Part shown: piece by piece, positions 52,274 through 60,523 of the stretch | Position numbering within the stretch: the stretch's first letter is position 1 | Layout: each line of letters opens with the position of its first letter | Assembly (NCBI RefSeq): GCF_030316845.1 | Contig: NZ_JASZYS010000009.1 | Coordinates: forward strand, 62,001 to 126,000 | Length of the DNA stretch: 64,000 nucleotides | Direction of reading: 5' to 3' | DNA from: Variovorax davisae | GTDB lineage: Bacteria; Pseudomonadota; Gammaproteobacteria; Burkholderiales; Burkholderiaceae_C | Program-made: the position numbers and the translations under genes | Notes under the pieces: model-generated | What the model was told of the DNA's origin: nothing | Database searches by the model: none | The model's input: only the letters and a program-made list of their open reading frames with translations

Positions 52274-53335
52274 ATGCCTCCCCTCAAGAACTTCCGCGGA
52301 CTGCTCCTGCTCCCGCTCGCCCTGTTGGCGGGCTGCGACATGGTGCTGTTCAATGCGTCCGGCGACATCGCGCGCCAGCAAGGCCAGCTGATCGTGGTCT
52401 CCACGGTCCTGATGCTGCTGATCATCGTGCCGGTGATCGGTCTCACCATCTATTTCGCCTGGCGCTACCGGCAGACGAACAAGGAGGCGAACTATTCGCC
52501 CGACTGGGACCATTCCACCGAGCTCGAGCTGGCGATCTGGGGCGCGCCGCTGCTGATCATCATCGCCCTGGGCGCGATCACCTGGATCAGCACCCACACC
52601 CTCGACCCCTACCGGCCGCTGCGCCGCATCGAGCCCGGGCGCCCGGTGCCGTCCGAGGTCAAGCCGCTGACCGTCGAGGTGGTGGCCCTGGACTGGAAGT
52701 GGCTGTTCATCTACCCCGAGCAGGGCATCGCCACGGTGAACGAGCTGGCGGCGCCGATCGACCGCCCGATCGTTTTCAAGATCACCGCCTCCTCGGTGAT
52801 GAACTCCTTCTTCATCCCGGCGCTGGCCGGCCAGATCTACGCCATGCCGGGCATGGAGACCAAGCTCAACGCGGTCATCAACAAGCCCGGTGACTTCGAA
52901 GGCTTCTCGGCCAACTACAGCGGCGCCGGCTTCTCCGGCATGCGCTTCCGCTTCCATGGCGTGAGCGAGCCCGACTTCCAGGCCTGGGTCCAGAAGTCGA
53001 AGACCGCCGGCGGCGCGCTGACCCGCGCGGCCTACCTCGAACTCGAACGCCCCAGCGAACGCGAGCCGGTGCGCCGCTTCGCCAGCGTCGAGCCCGACCT
53101 CTACCATGCGATCGTCAACCGCTGCGTCGACCGCAACAAGATGTGCATGGAGCAGATGATGGCCATCGACGCCGATGGCGGCCTCGGCAAGGTCGGCGCC
53201 TACAACGTCTCGCCGCGCCCCTGGCAGCCCGAGGCCGGCATCCCGCCCCGCACCTACGTGACGGCCATGTGCAGCGTCAACGACCCCGCCGGACTTTCGC
53301 TTCCGCTTTCCACCGCCCGCATCCGAGAAGAATAA
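52274..53335 (+). CDS. cyoA: Cytochrome bo ubiquinol oxidase subunit II
   Basis: The 353-aa lipoprotein precursor (LLAGC lipobox, Cys about residue 21) has two transmembrane helices and a periplasmic cupredoxin domain. The copper A ligands (Cys-x3-Cys, His) of cytochrome c oxidases are absent (SANYSGAGFSGMRF in their place), which identifies a quinol oxidase. EVVALDWKWLFIYPEQGIATVNE and SVMNSFFIPALAGQIYAMPGM are typical CyoA phrases. It heads the cyo operon. Confidence 0.95.
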   Translation: MPPLKNFRGLLLLPLALLAGCDMVLFNASGDIARQQGQLIVVSTVLMLLIIVPVIGLTIYFAWRYRQTNKEANYSPDWDHSTELELAIWGAPLLIIIALGAITWISTHTLDPYRPLRRIEPGRPVPSEVKPLTVEVVALDWKWLFIYPEQGIATVNELAAPIDRPIVFKITASSVMNSFFIPALAGQIYAMPGMETKLNAVINKPGDFEGFSANYSGAGFSGMRFRFHGVSEPDFQAWVQKSKTAGGALTRAAYLELERPSEREPVRRFASVEPDLYHAIVNRCVDRNKMCMEQMMAIDADGGLGKVGAYNVSPRPWQPEAGIPPRTYVTAMCSVNDPAGLSLPLSTARIREE

Positions 53336-53337
53336 AG

Positions 53338-55341
53338 ATGCTCGACCATCTCGACCTGACGAAGCTCGTCTTCGGCCGCCTCTCCTGGGAGGCCATCCCC
53401 TTCCACGAACCGATCCTGCTGTTCACCTTCATCGCCGTCGTCCTCGGCGGCGTGGCGGTGCTCGGCGCGATCACCTACTTCCGTGTCTGGGGCACGTTGT
53501 GGCGCGACTGGATCACCAGCATCGACCACAAGAAGATCGGCATCATGTACATCATCCTCGGCCTGGTGATGCTGCTGCGCGGCTTCTCCGACGCCATCAT
53601 GATGCGGGCCCAGCAGGCCTTCGCCTTCGGCGACAACGCCGGCTTCCTGCCGCCGCACCACTACGACCAGATCTTCACCGCCCACGGCGTGATCATGATC
53701 TTCTTCGTCGCGATGCCGCTGGTCACGGGCCTGATGAACTTCGTCGTGCCGCTGCAGATCGGCGCCCGCGACGTCGCCTTCCCGTTCCTGAACAACTTCA
53801 GCTTCTGGATGACCACCTTCGGCGCCGGCCTGGTGATGGCCTCGCTGTTCGTGGGCGAGTTCGCGCGCACCGGCTGGCTGGCCTACCCGCCGCTGTCGGG
53901 GCTGGAGTTCAGTCCCGACGTCGGGGTCGACTACTACATATGGTCCTTGCAGATCGCGGGGGTGGGCACCTTGCTGTCGGGCATCAACCTGATCGCGACC
54001 ATCGTCAAGATGCGCGCCCCGGGCATGTCGCTGATGAAGATGCCGGTGTTCACCTGGACCGCGCTCTGCACCAACATCCTGATCGTCGCCGCCTTCCCGG
54101 TGCTGACCGCCGTGCTGGCCCTGCTGTCGCTCGACCGCTACGTCGGCACCAACTTCTTCACGAACGACTTCGGCGGCAACGCGATGATGTACGTGAACCT
54201 GATCTGGATCTGGGGCCACCCCGAGGTCTACATCCTGATCCTGCCGGCCTTCGGCGTGTTCTCCGAAGTCGTCGCCACCTTCTGCGGCAAGCGCCTGTTC
54301 GGCTATGCGTCGATGGTCTACGCCACGCTGGTGATCACGATCCTGTCGTACCTCGTGTGGCTGCACCACTTCTTCACGATGGGCTCGGGGGCCAGCGTCA
54401 ATTCGTTCTTCGGCATCACGACGATGATCATCTCGATCCCGACCGGGGCGAAGATCTTCAACTGGCTGTTCACGATGTACAAGGGCCGCATCCGCTTCGA
54501 GCTGCCCATGATGTGGACGATCGCCTTCATGATCACCTTCGTGATCGGCGGCATGACCGGCGTGCTGCTGGCGGTTCCGCCGGCCGACTTCGTGCTGCAC
54601 AACAGCCTGTTCCTGATCGCCCACTTCCACAACGTGATCATCGGCGGCGTGCTGTTCGGCCTGCTGGCCGGCATCACCTACTGGTATCCGAAGGCCTTCG
54701 GCTACAAGCTCGACGAGTTCTGGGGCAAGTGCTCGTTCTGGTTCTGGGTCATCGGCTTCTACTTCGCCTTCATGCCGCTGTACGTGCTGGGCCTGATGGG
54801 CGTGACCCGCCGCCTGAGCCACTTCGAGGACCCGTCCTACCAGATCTGGTTCCAGATCGCGGCCTTCGGCGCCGTGCTGATCGCGCTGGGCATCGCCTGC
54901 TTCCTGATCCAGCTGGTGGTGAGCTACGTGCGCCGCGATTCGCTGCGCGACCTGACCGGCGACCCGTGGGACGGCCGCACCCTCGAGTGGTCGACCTCCT
55001 CGCCGCCGCCGGCCTACAACTTCGCCTTCACGCCCCGCGTGTACGACAACGACGCCTGGACCTACATGAAGAAGCACGGCTACGTGCGGCCGCTCGAAGG
55101 CTTCATCCCGATCCACATGCCGAAGAACACCGGCGCCGGCTTCATCATCGCGGCCCTGGCCGCGGCCTGCGGCTTCACCTTGATCTGGCAGATGTGGCTG
55201 CTGGCCGGCGTGTCCTTCGTCGCCATGCTGCTCGCCGTGATCATCCATACCTTCAACTACAAGCGCGACTACCACATCCCCACCGAGGAAGTCGTCCGCA
55301 CCGAAGGCGCCCGTACCCGCCTGCTCGCCGGCCATGTCTGA
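53338..55341 (+). CDS. cyoB: Cytochrome bo ubiquinol oxidase subunit I
   Basis: The 667-aa protein has about 15 helices and all haem/copper residues: FTAHGVIMIFF (low-spin haem His), WGHPEVYILILP (CuB His and Glu of the D-channel, Tyr cross-link), LHHFFTMG (CuB His pair) and IAHFHNVIIGG (high-spin haem and low-spin haem His). It reduces O2 with ubiquinol and pumps protons. It begins 3 bp after cyoA and overlaps cyoC by 8 bp. Confidence 0.97.
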   Translation: MLDHLDLTKLVFGRLSWEAIPFHEPILLFTFIAVVLGGVAVLGAITYFRVWGTLWRDWITSIDHKKIGIMYIILGLVMLLRGFSDAIMMRAQQAFAFGDNAGFLPPHHYDQIFTAHGVIMIFFVAMPLVTGLMNFVVPLQIGARDVAFPFLNNFSFWMTTFGAGLVMASLFVGEFARTGWLAYPPLSGLEFSPDVGVDYYIWSLQIAGVGTLLSGINLIATIVKMRAPGMSLMKMPVFTWTALCTNILIVAAFPVLTAVLALLSLDRYVGTNFFTNDFGGNAMMYVNLIWIWGHPEVYILILPAFGVFSEVVATFCGKRLFGYASMVYATLVITILSYLVWLHHFFTMGSGASVNSFFGITTMIISIPTGAKIFNWLFTMYKGRIRFELPMMWTIAFMITFVIGGMTGVLLAVPPADFVLHNSLFLIAHFHNVIIGGVLFGLLAGITYWYPKAFGYKLDEFWGKCSFWFWVIGFYFAFMPLYVLGLMGVTRRLSHFEDPSYQIWFQIAAFGAVLIALGIACFLIQLVVSYVRRDSLRDLTGDPWDGRTLEWSTSSPPPAYNFAFTPRVYDNDAWTYMKKHGYVRPLEGFIPIHMPKNTGAGFIIAALAAACGFTLIWQMWLLAGVSFVAMLLAVIIHTFNYKRDYHIPTEEVVRTEGARTRLLAGHV

Positions 55342-55975
55342 TACCAACGTCCTCCCCTCCCACGGCGCCGTGAGCGCCGGCCAGCACCCGCTGTTCCACC
55401 TGCCGGGCGAGCATCACCCGGAGAACGGCACCCTGCTCGGGTTCTGGCTCTACCTGATGAGCGACTGCCTGGTGTTCGCGTGCCTGTTCGCGGTCTACGC
55501 CGTGCTGGGCCGCAGCTTCGCGGCCGGCCCCTCGGGCGCCGACCTGTTCGACCTCCGGCTGGTGGCGCTCAACACCGCCTTCCTGCTGTTCTCGTCGATC
55601 ACCTACGGCTTCGCGATGATCGAGATGCAGCGCAAGCGCATGGGCGCCACGATGGCCTGGCTGGCCATCACGGCCCTGTTCGGCGCTGCCTTCATCAGCG
55701 TCGAGCTGTACGAGTTCGCGCACCTGATCCACGAAGGCGCCGTGCCGCAGCGCAGCGCCTTCCTGTCGTCGTTCTTCGCACTGGTCGGCACCCACGGCCT
55801 GCACGTGACCTTCGGCCTGGTCTGGCTGGTGGTGCTGATGGTGCAGTTGACCAAGCGCGGCTTCATCCCCGAGAACCGCCGCCGGCTGATGTGCCTGTCG
55901 ATGTTCTGGCACTTTCTGGACGTGGTCTGGATCGGCGTCTTCACCTTCGTGTACCTGATGGGAGTGTTGCCATGA
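55334..55975 (+). CDS. cyoC: Cytochrome bo ubiquinol oxidase subunit III
   Basis: A 213-aa protein with five transmembrane segments, including GFWLYLMSDCLVFACLFAVYAVL, LFSSITYGFAMI, GTHGLHVTFGLVWLVVLM and FWHFLDVVWIGVFTFVYLMG, characteristic of CyoC. It overlaps cyoB by 8 bp and cyoD by 4 bp. Confidence 0.95.
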   Translation: MSDTNVLPSHGAVSAGQHPLFHLPGEHHPENGTLLGFWLYLMSDCLVFACLFAVYAVLGRSFAAGPSGADLFDLRLVALNTAFLLFSSITYGFAMIEMQRKRMGATMAWLAITALFGAAFISVELYEFAHLIHEGAVPQRSAFLSSFFALVGTHGLHVTFGLVWLVVLMVQLTKRGFIPENRRRLMCLSMFWHFLDVVWIGVFTFVYLMGVLP

Positions 55976-56373
55976 GCGCGCACAACGAACACGCCGCCCA
56001 CGGCGGCCATGGCGATCACCACGACGACCATGACGACGGCGCCCCGCACGCCACCGTCAAGGGCTACCTGACCGGCTTCATCCTGTCGGTGATCCTGACC
56101 GCGATCCCGTTCTGGATCGTGATGGGCAACGTGTTCGAGAAGAGCAGCACGACCGCCTTCGTGATCCTGGCCTTCGCGGCGGTGCAGATCGTCGTCCACA
56201 TGATCTACTTCCTGCACATGAACGCCAAGTCCGAGCATGGCTGGACCATGCTGGCCCTGATCTTCACGGTGGTGGTGGTCGTGATCACGCTGAGCGGCTC
56301 GCTGTGGGTGATGTATCACATGAACCACAACATGATGCCGGGCCTGATGAACGAGACGCACAAGATGCCTTGA
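55972..56373 (+). CDS. cyoD: Cytochrome bo ubiquinol oxidase subunit IV
   Basis: The 133-aa protein has a His/Asp-rich N-terminal tail (HGGHGDHHDDHDD) and three helices (YLTGFILSVILTAIPFWIVM, VQIVVHMIYFLHM, FTVVVVVITLSGSLWVMYHM), as in CyoD. The tail may bind metal. It ends in a TTGA overlap with the SURF1 gene. Confidence 0.94.
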   Translation: MSAHNEHAAHGGHGDHHDDHDDGAPHATVKGYLTGFILSVILTAIPFWIVMGNVFEKSSTTAFVILAFAAVQIVVHMIYFLHMNAKSEHGWTMLALIFTVVVVVITLSGSLWVMYHMNHNMMPGLMNETHKMP

Positions 56374-57146
56374 CCGGCCCCAGGCACGGCGCTTCGGTGA
56401 GGAGACTTCTTCCGCGGCTGGCGCTGGCCTTGTGCGCGCTTTCGGCCTTCGCCGGCTTCTTCGCGCTCGGCACCTGGCAGCTCGAGCGCCGGGCCTGGAA
56501 GCTGGACCTGATCGAGCGCGTCGACCAGCGGGTCCACGCACCCGCCATCGACGCGCCCGGACCCGGCCAATGGCCGCGCGTCAACCGGGCCGACGACGAA
56601 TACCGGCACGTGCGTGCCAGCGGCCGCTGGCTCCATGACCGCGAGACCCTGGTCCAGGCCACCACCGAACTGGGCAGTGGCTACTGGGTACTGACCCCCC
56701 TGCGCCTGGCGGACGGCCGCTCGCTGCTGGTCAACCGCGGCTTCGTGTCGCCGGCCCAGCAGAAGGAGCGTGCGGCGCGGCGCGAAGGCGAAGCGGTTGA
56801 AGCGGTCACCGTCACCGGCCTGCTGCGCCTGACCGAGCCGCGCGGCGCCCTGCTGCGCGACAACGACCCGGGCGCCGATCGCTGGTATTCGCGCGACGTC
56901 CAGGCGATCGCGCTGGCGCGCGGCTTGGGCGAGGTGGCGCCCTACTTCGTCGATGCGGATGCCGATGCGACCGCGCCGGGCGGCCCGGTCGGCGGCCTGA
57001 CCGTGATCGCCTTTGCCAACAACCACCTGGTCTATGCCCTGACCTGGTACGCGCTGGCCCTGATGGTCGCCGGCGCCACCTGGATCGTGATCCGGCAGGA
57101 ACGGCGGCGCGCCGACGAAGGAAACCCCGATGGCACGCACGACTGA
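56370..57146 (+). CDS. SURF1-family oxidase assembly protein
   Basis: The 258-aa product has the SURF1 architecture: an N-terminal helix (LALALCALSAFAGFFALGTWQLERR with the GxWQxxR signature), a soluble middle part (GYWVLTPLRLADGRSLLVNRGFV) and a C-terminal helix (NNHLVYALTWYALALMVAGATWIVI). SURF1 proteins help insert haem into haem-copper oxidases. A TTG at 56370 overlaps the cyoD stop (chosen start); an in-frame GTG at 56397 would give 249 residues and is equally possible. It overlaps regB by 17 bp. Confidence 0.85.
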   Translation: MTGPRHGASVRRLLPRLALALCALSAFAGFFALGTWQLERRAWKLDLIERVDQRVHAPAIDAPGPGQWPRVNRADDEYRHVRASGRWLHDRETLVQATTELGSGYWVLTPLRLADGRSLLVNRGFVSPAQQKERAARREGEAVEAVTVTGLLRLTEPRGALLRDNDPGADRWYSRDVQAIALARGLGEVAPYFVDADADATAPGGPVGGLTVIAFANNHLVYALTWYALALMVAGATWIVIRQERRRADEGNPDGTHD

Positions 57147-58434
57147 CTACGGCGACGCCACCGGCCTCGAGAACATGCAGCAGCTGATCCAGCTGCGCTG
57201 GATGGCGGTGGTCGGCCAGGTCGCCACCATCGCGGTGGTGCACTACGGCTTCGGCATCCGCCTGCCGCTCGACCAGATGCTGGCGGTGCTGGCCTTCCTG
57301 GCCGCCTTCAATGCCGCCAGCCAGCTGCGCTGGCGCATCCACCGCGACGTCAGCAACGGCGAGCTCTTCGTCGCCCTGCTGGTGGACGTCGCCATGCTGA
57401 CCGCGCAGCTCTACCTGAGCGGCGGCGCCGCCAACCCCTTCGTCTTCCTGTACCTGCTGCAGGTGATCCTGGGCGCGGTGCTGCTGGAGGCCTGGTCGAC
57501 CTGGACCATCGTCGGCATCACCAGCGCCTGCTTCGCCGGGCTGGCGGTCTTCAGCGGTCCGCTGCAGCTGCCGATCGAGCACGGGCGCGGCCTGCTGAGC
57601 CCGTACATCCTGGGCATGCTGATCTGCTTCGGCCTCAACGCGGCGCTGCTGGTGGTGTTCATCAACCGCATCAGCCGCAACCTGCGCGCCCGCGACGCCC
57701 GGCTGGCGGCGCTGCGCGAACGCGCCGCCGAGGAAGAGCACATCGTGCGCATGGGCCTGCTGGCCTCGGGCGCGGCGCACGACCTGGGCACGCCGCTGGC
57801 CACGCTGTCGGTGATCCTCGGCGACTGGCGGCACCTGCCGCATTTCACGTCCGACCCCGAGCTGCTGGCCGAGATCGACGAGATGCAGGCCCAGGTGCAG
57901 CGCTGCAAGGCCACCCTGAGCGGCATCCTGCTGTCGGCCGGCGAGGCGCGCGGCGAGTCGTCGCTCGAAACCACGGTCAGCACCTTCCTCGACGACACGG
58001 CCGAGGAGTGGCGCTCGACCCGGCCGGTGCTGGCCTTCGAGTACGAGAACCGCTTCGGCCACGACCTGCCGATGGTCTCCGATTCGGCCCTGAAGCAGAC
58101 CCTCTGCAACGTGCTCGACAATGCACTGCAGGCGTCGCCCGACTGGGTGCGCCTGGAAGCGACCCACGAGGGCGACACCCTGCGGCTCACGGTCACCGAT
58201 GCCGGGCCCGGTTTCGCGCCCGGCATGCTGGCCGATTTCGGCAAGCCCTACTTGTCGACCAAGGGCCGGCCGGAAGGCGGGCTCGGGCTGTTCCTGGTGG
58301 TCAACGTGGCGCGCACGCTGGGCGGCAAGGTCAGCGCCCGCAACCGCCCCGAAGGGGGCGCCGAGGTGACGCTGACCCTGCCGCTGGCATCGATCATTCT
58401 CGAAGAGGAAGAAGACGAAGGAAATGGAAGCTGA
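57130..58434 (+). CDS. regB: RegB/PrrB-type redox sensor histidine kinase
   Basis: The 434-aa sensor has six N-terminal transmembrane helices, the quinone-site motif GGAANPF (98-104), an H-box LASGAAHDLGTPLATL (His217), a Cys at about 259 in QVQRCK, N-box NVLDNALQA and G-boxes DAGPGFAPGM and GGLGLFLVV. RegB senses the state of the quinone pool and cysteine redox, and regulates terminal oxidases and other redox genes. It sits directly behind the cyo genes, overlaps SURF1 by 17 bp and regA by 11 bp. Confidence 0.9.
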   Translation: MARTTDYGDATGLENMQQLIQLRWMAVVGQVATIAVVHYGFGIRLPLDQMLAVLAFLAAFNAASQLRWRIHRDVSNGELFVALLVDVAMLTAQLYLSGGAANPFVFLYLLQVILGAVLLEAWSTWTIVGITSACFAGLAVFSGPLQLPIEHGRGLLSPYILGMLICFGLNAALLVVFINRISRNLRARDARLAALRERAAEEEHIVRMGLLASGAAHDLGTPLATLSVILGDWRHLPHFTSDPELLAEIDEMQAQVQRCKATLSGILLSAGEARGESSLETTVSTFLDDTAEEWRSTRPVLAFEYENRFGHDLPMVSDSALKQTLCNVLDNALQASPDWVRLEATHEGDTLRLTVTDAGPGFAPGMLADFGKPYLSTKGRPEGGLGLFLVVNVARTLGGKVSARNRPEGGAEVTLTLPLASIILEEEEDEGNGS

Positions 58435-58960
58435 ACGCCTGCTGCTGATCGTCGAGGACGACGCGGCCTTCGCCCGCACGCTGGGGCGTTCGTTCGAGCG
58501 GCGCGGCTACACCGTGCTGCTGGCGGCCAACGTCGACGAGGTCGCTGCCCTGCTCCAGGCCCATTCGCCGCGCTACGCGGTGGTCGATCTCAAGCTCAGC
58601 GGCGAAGCCTCGGGGCTGGCCTGCGTCCAGCGCCTGAACCGGCACGACCCGGCGATGCTGATCGTGGTCCTGACCGGCTTCGCGAGCATCGCGACCGCGG
58701 TCGAGGCGATCAAGCTGGGCGCCTGCCACTACCTGGCCAAGCCTTCCAACACCGACGACATCGAGGCCGCTTTCGGGCGCGCGGAGGGCGACACCGACAT
58801 CGAGCTGACCAACCGCTCGACCTCGATCAAGACGCTCGAATGGGAGCGCATCCACGAGACCCTGGCCGAAACCGGCTTCAATATTTCCGAGACCGCCCGC
58901 CGGCTGGGCATGCATCGGCGGACGCTGGCCCGCAAGCTGGTCAAGCAGCGCGTCAAGTAA
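58424..58960 (+). CDS. regA: RegA/PrrA-type response regulator
   Basis: A 178-aa regulator: receiver with acidic VEDDAAF, phospho-acceptor Asp55 in AVVDLKLSG, LTGFASIATAV and LAKPSNTDD, then a short C-terminal Fis-type helix-turn-helix (ISETARRLGMHRRTLARKL). This compact layout and the sequence AxRLGMHRRTLxRKL are diagnostic of RegA/PrrA/ActR. It is the cognate regulator of the overlapping regB and may control the upstream oxidase genes (inference). Confidence 0.92.
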   Translation: MEAERLLLIVEDDAAFARTLGRSFERRGYTVLLAANVDEVAALLQAHSPRYAVVDLKLSGEASGLACVQRLNRHDPAMLIVVLTGFASIATAVEAIKLGACHYLAKPSNTDDIEAAFGRAEGDTDIELTNRSTSIKTLEWERIHETLAETGFNISETARRLGMHRRTLARKLVKQRVK

Positions 58961-59104
58961 GACGGCCGCGGTCGCCGGGACTTGTACCGGGCTTCTGTGG
59001 ATAACGCTGTGCGAAGGGCGTGGAGGCGAATGCGCGGGGCCAGTCTCCATGCGGGTTCCCGCCGCATTGCCTGCCAAACAGGCAGCCTGGCCCGGCGTGG
59101 AAAA

Positions 59105-59296
59105 CTACGGCGCCGCCAGGTACTTGAAGCCGACACCCAACGCCACCGCCAGCGCGACCAGGAAGAACAGCCGTCCCCATCGGACCCGGGGGTGGCTGTT
59201 GAGATCGTGCAGCTCCGAACGGTGGAGGCCCGAGAACGAGGTCGAATCAGGCTTGTCCCGCGCCCAGTCGTGGAAGTTGTCTCGTTCGGTGTTCAT
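59105..59296 (-). CDS. Small hypothetical membrane protein
   Basis: A 63-aa protein with a charged N-terminal half (NTERDNFHDWARDKPD, HRSELHDLNSHPRVRWG) and one C-terminal helix (RLFFLVALAVALGVGFKYL). I recognise no family. An in-frame ATG at 59305 would add three residues. The start codon lies in the left arm of a 9-bp inverted repeat, and the gene diverges from an SDR gene. Probably real, given the clean hydrophobic segment. Confidence 0.55.
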   Translation of the reverse strand: MNTERDNFHDWARDKPDSTSFSGLHRSELHDLNSHPRVRWGRLFFLVALAVALGVGFKYLAAP

Positions 59297-59324
59297 GTAA
59301 TACATTTTAACTAACATTACATGA
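59293..59324. promoter_or_regulatory. 9-bp inverted repeat, candidate operator
   Basis: The arms TCATGTAAT (59293-59301) and ATTACATGA (59316-59324) are perfect complements around a 14-bp AT-rich spacer. The element lies between the divergent small membrane protein gene, whose start codon it includes, and the SDR gene. This size and symmetry suit a dimeric regulator such as a TetR- or MarR-family protein (inference); no such regulator gene is adjacent. Confidence 0.5.
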
Positions 59325-59409
59325 TTTATGGCAAGCCCCTTTAAATGTGGACGCCGTCCAGTATCTTTGCTAAGGTTTGTGGATACCGTACACAATCCAG
59401 GAGATGCGG

Positions 59410-60207
59410 ATGCTGCTCGAGAACCAGAGCGCGGTGATCCATGGCGGGGGCGGCGCGATCGGCGGCGCCGTGGCCCGCGCCTTCGCGCGCGAAGGCGCTC
59501 GTGTATTCCTGGCCGGCAGGACCCTCTCCCGCCTCGACACGGTCGCGAACGCCATCCGCGCCGCGGGCGGGCAGGCCGAGAGCGCCAGGCTCGATGTCCT
59601 CGACAGCGACGCCGTCGAGCGCCATGCGGATGCCGTGGCGGCCCAGGCGGGCGGGATCGACGTCGCGCTGAACGCGATCGGCATCGCGCACGTGCAAGGC
59701 ACGCCACTGGCCGATCTGTCGCTCGCCGACTACGAACTGCCGATCACGACCTACACGCGGGCCAACTTCCTCACCGCCAAGGCCGCGGCGCGGCACATGG
59801 CGGCCAGGGGCGCGGGCGTCATCCTCACGCTGTCGACGCCCGGCGCGCGGCTTCCGGGACCGGGCTACCTGGGCAACTGCGTCGCCAGCGCCGCGGTCGA
59901 GGCGCTGTCGCGCCATCTCGCAGGCGAACTCGGCGCCCGGGGCGTCCGCGTGGTCTGCCTCCGGCCGCATGCGATCCCCGAAGCCGCCGCCATGGGCTCG
60001 CACACCCGCGCGGTGTTCGCCCCGCTGGCCGAGCGCGCCGGACTGACGGTCGATCAGATGCTCGCGGGCGCCGCCTCCGGCACCTTGCTGAAGCGCCTGC
60101 CGACCCTCGACCAGGTGGCAAACACGGCGGTCTTCCTGGCCTCGAGGCATGCCGGCGCGATCACCGGCACCGTCGCCAATCTCAGTGCCGGATTCCTGGT
60201 CGACTGA
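59410..60207 (+). CDS. SDR-family protein without canonical Tyr/Lys
   Basis: From the ATG at 59410, six bases after an AGGAG, the product is 265 aa. The nucleotide-binding part is regular (HGGGGAIGGAVARAFAREG, FLAGRTLSRLD, LNAIGIAHVQG). Ser142 (TLSTPG) is in place, but where active SDRs have Y-x-x-x-K this protein has GNCVASAAVEAL: Asn156 replaces Tyr and Ser160 replaces Lys. A Tyr153 lies three residues earlier. It could be a divergent reductase using other residues or a non-catalytic NAD(P)-binding protein. A 9-bp inverted repeat lies 85 bp upstream. Confidence 0.78.
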   Translation: MLLENQSAVIHGGGGAIGGAVARAFAREGARVFLAGRTLSRLDTVANAIRAAGGQAESARLDVLDSDAVERHADAVAAQAGGIDVALNAIGIAHVQGTPLADLSLADYELPITTYTRANFLTAKAAARHMAARGAGVILTLSTPGARLPGPGYLGNCVASAAVEALSRHLAGELGARGVRVVCLRPHAIPEAAAMGSHTRAVFAPLAERAGLTVDQMLAGAASGTLLKRLPTLDQVANTAVFLASRHAGAITGTVANLSAGFLVD

Positions 60208-60278
60208 GGCCGGCGATTCCCACGTAACGTAGGCCTTCGCCTACAGAAAAGCCGCGCCGAAGCGCCCACCATCAACGC

Positions 60279-60494
60279 ATGAAGAATCCGATCAAACTCG
60301 TCATCGACGAGCCGGCGCCCGGGTCTTTTCTCTGGACGCTGCTCGAATGCGACGCCGGTGGCGTCCCCCACAAGGTGGTGCGCGCCGCCGAATACGGCGC
60401 CGACACCTACGAGGCCGCGCTGGCGGCCGGCACCCGCATGATGGACGCCGAGATTCGCAAGAACCTGGCGCCGCATCCGGCGGGCGCGGCCTGA
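60279..60494 (+). CDS. Small hypothetical protein
   Basis: A 71-aa product, MKNPIKLVIDEPAPGSFLW at its start, with GVPHKVVRAAEYGADTYEAALAAG in the middle and an acidic/basic C-terminal helix. I recognise no family. It has a plausible start and a normal GC-rich codon pattern, so it is likely real. It lies between the SDR and the converging flavoprotein gene. Confidence 0.55.
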   Translation: MKNPIKLVIDEPAPGSFLWTLLECDAGGVPHKVVRAAEYGADTYEAALAAGTRMMDAEIRKNLAPHPAGAA

Positions 60495-60523
60495 ACCTGC
60501 CGGCGTACCGGGCCCGCTGAGCC

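Noticed and set aside
59018..59104. Hairpin TGCCTG-CCAAA-CAGGCA after regA as a terminator
   Set aside because: The stem is only 6 bp and no T-run follows on either strand.
59328..60227. A 299-codon plus-strand frame overlapping the SDR gene
   Set aside because: It is a frame-shifted Arg-rich reading of the SDR gene, whose Rossmann motif is in the other frame.
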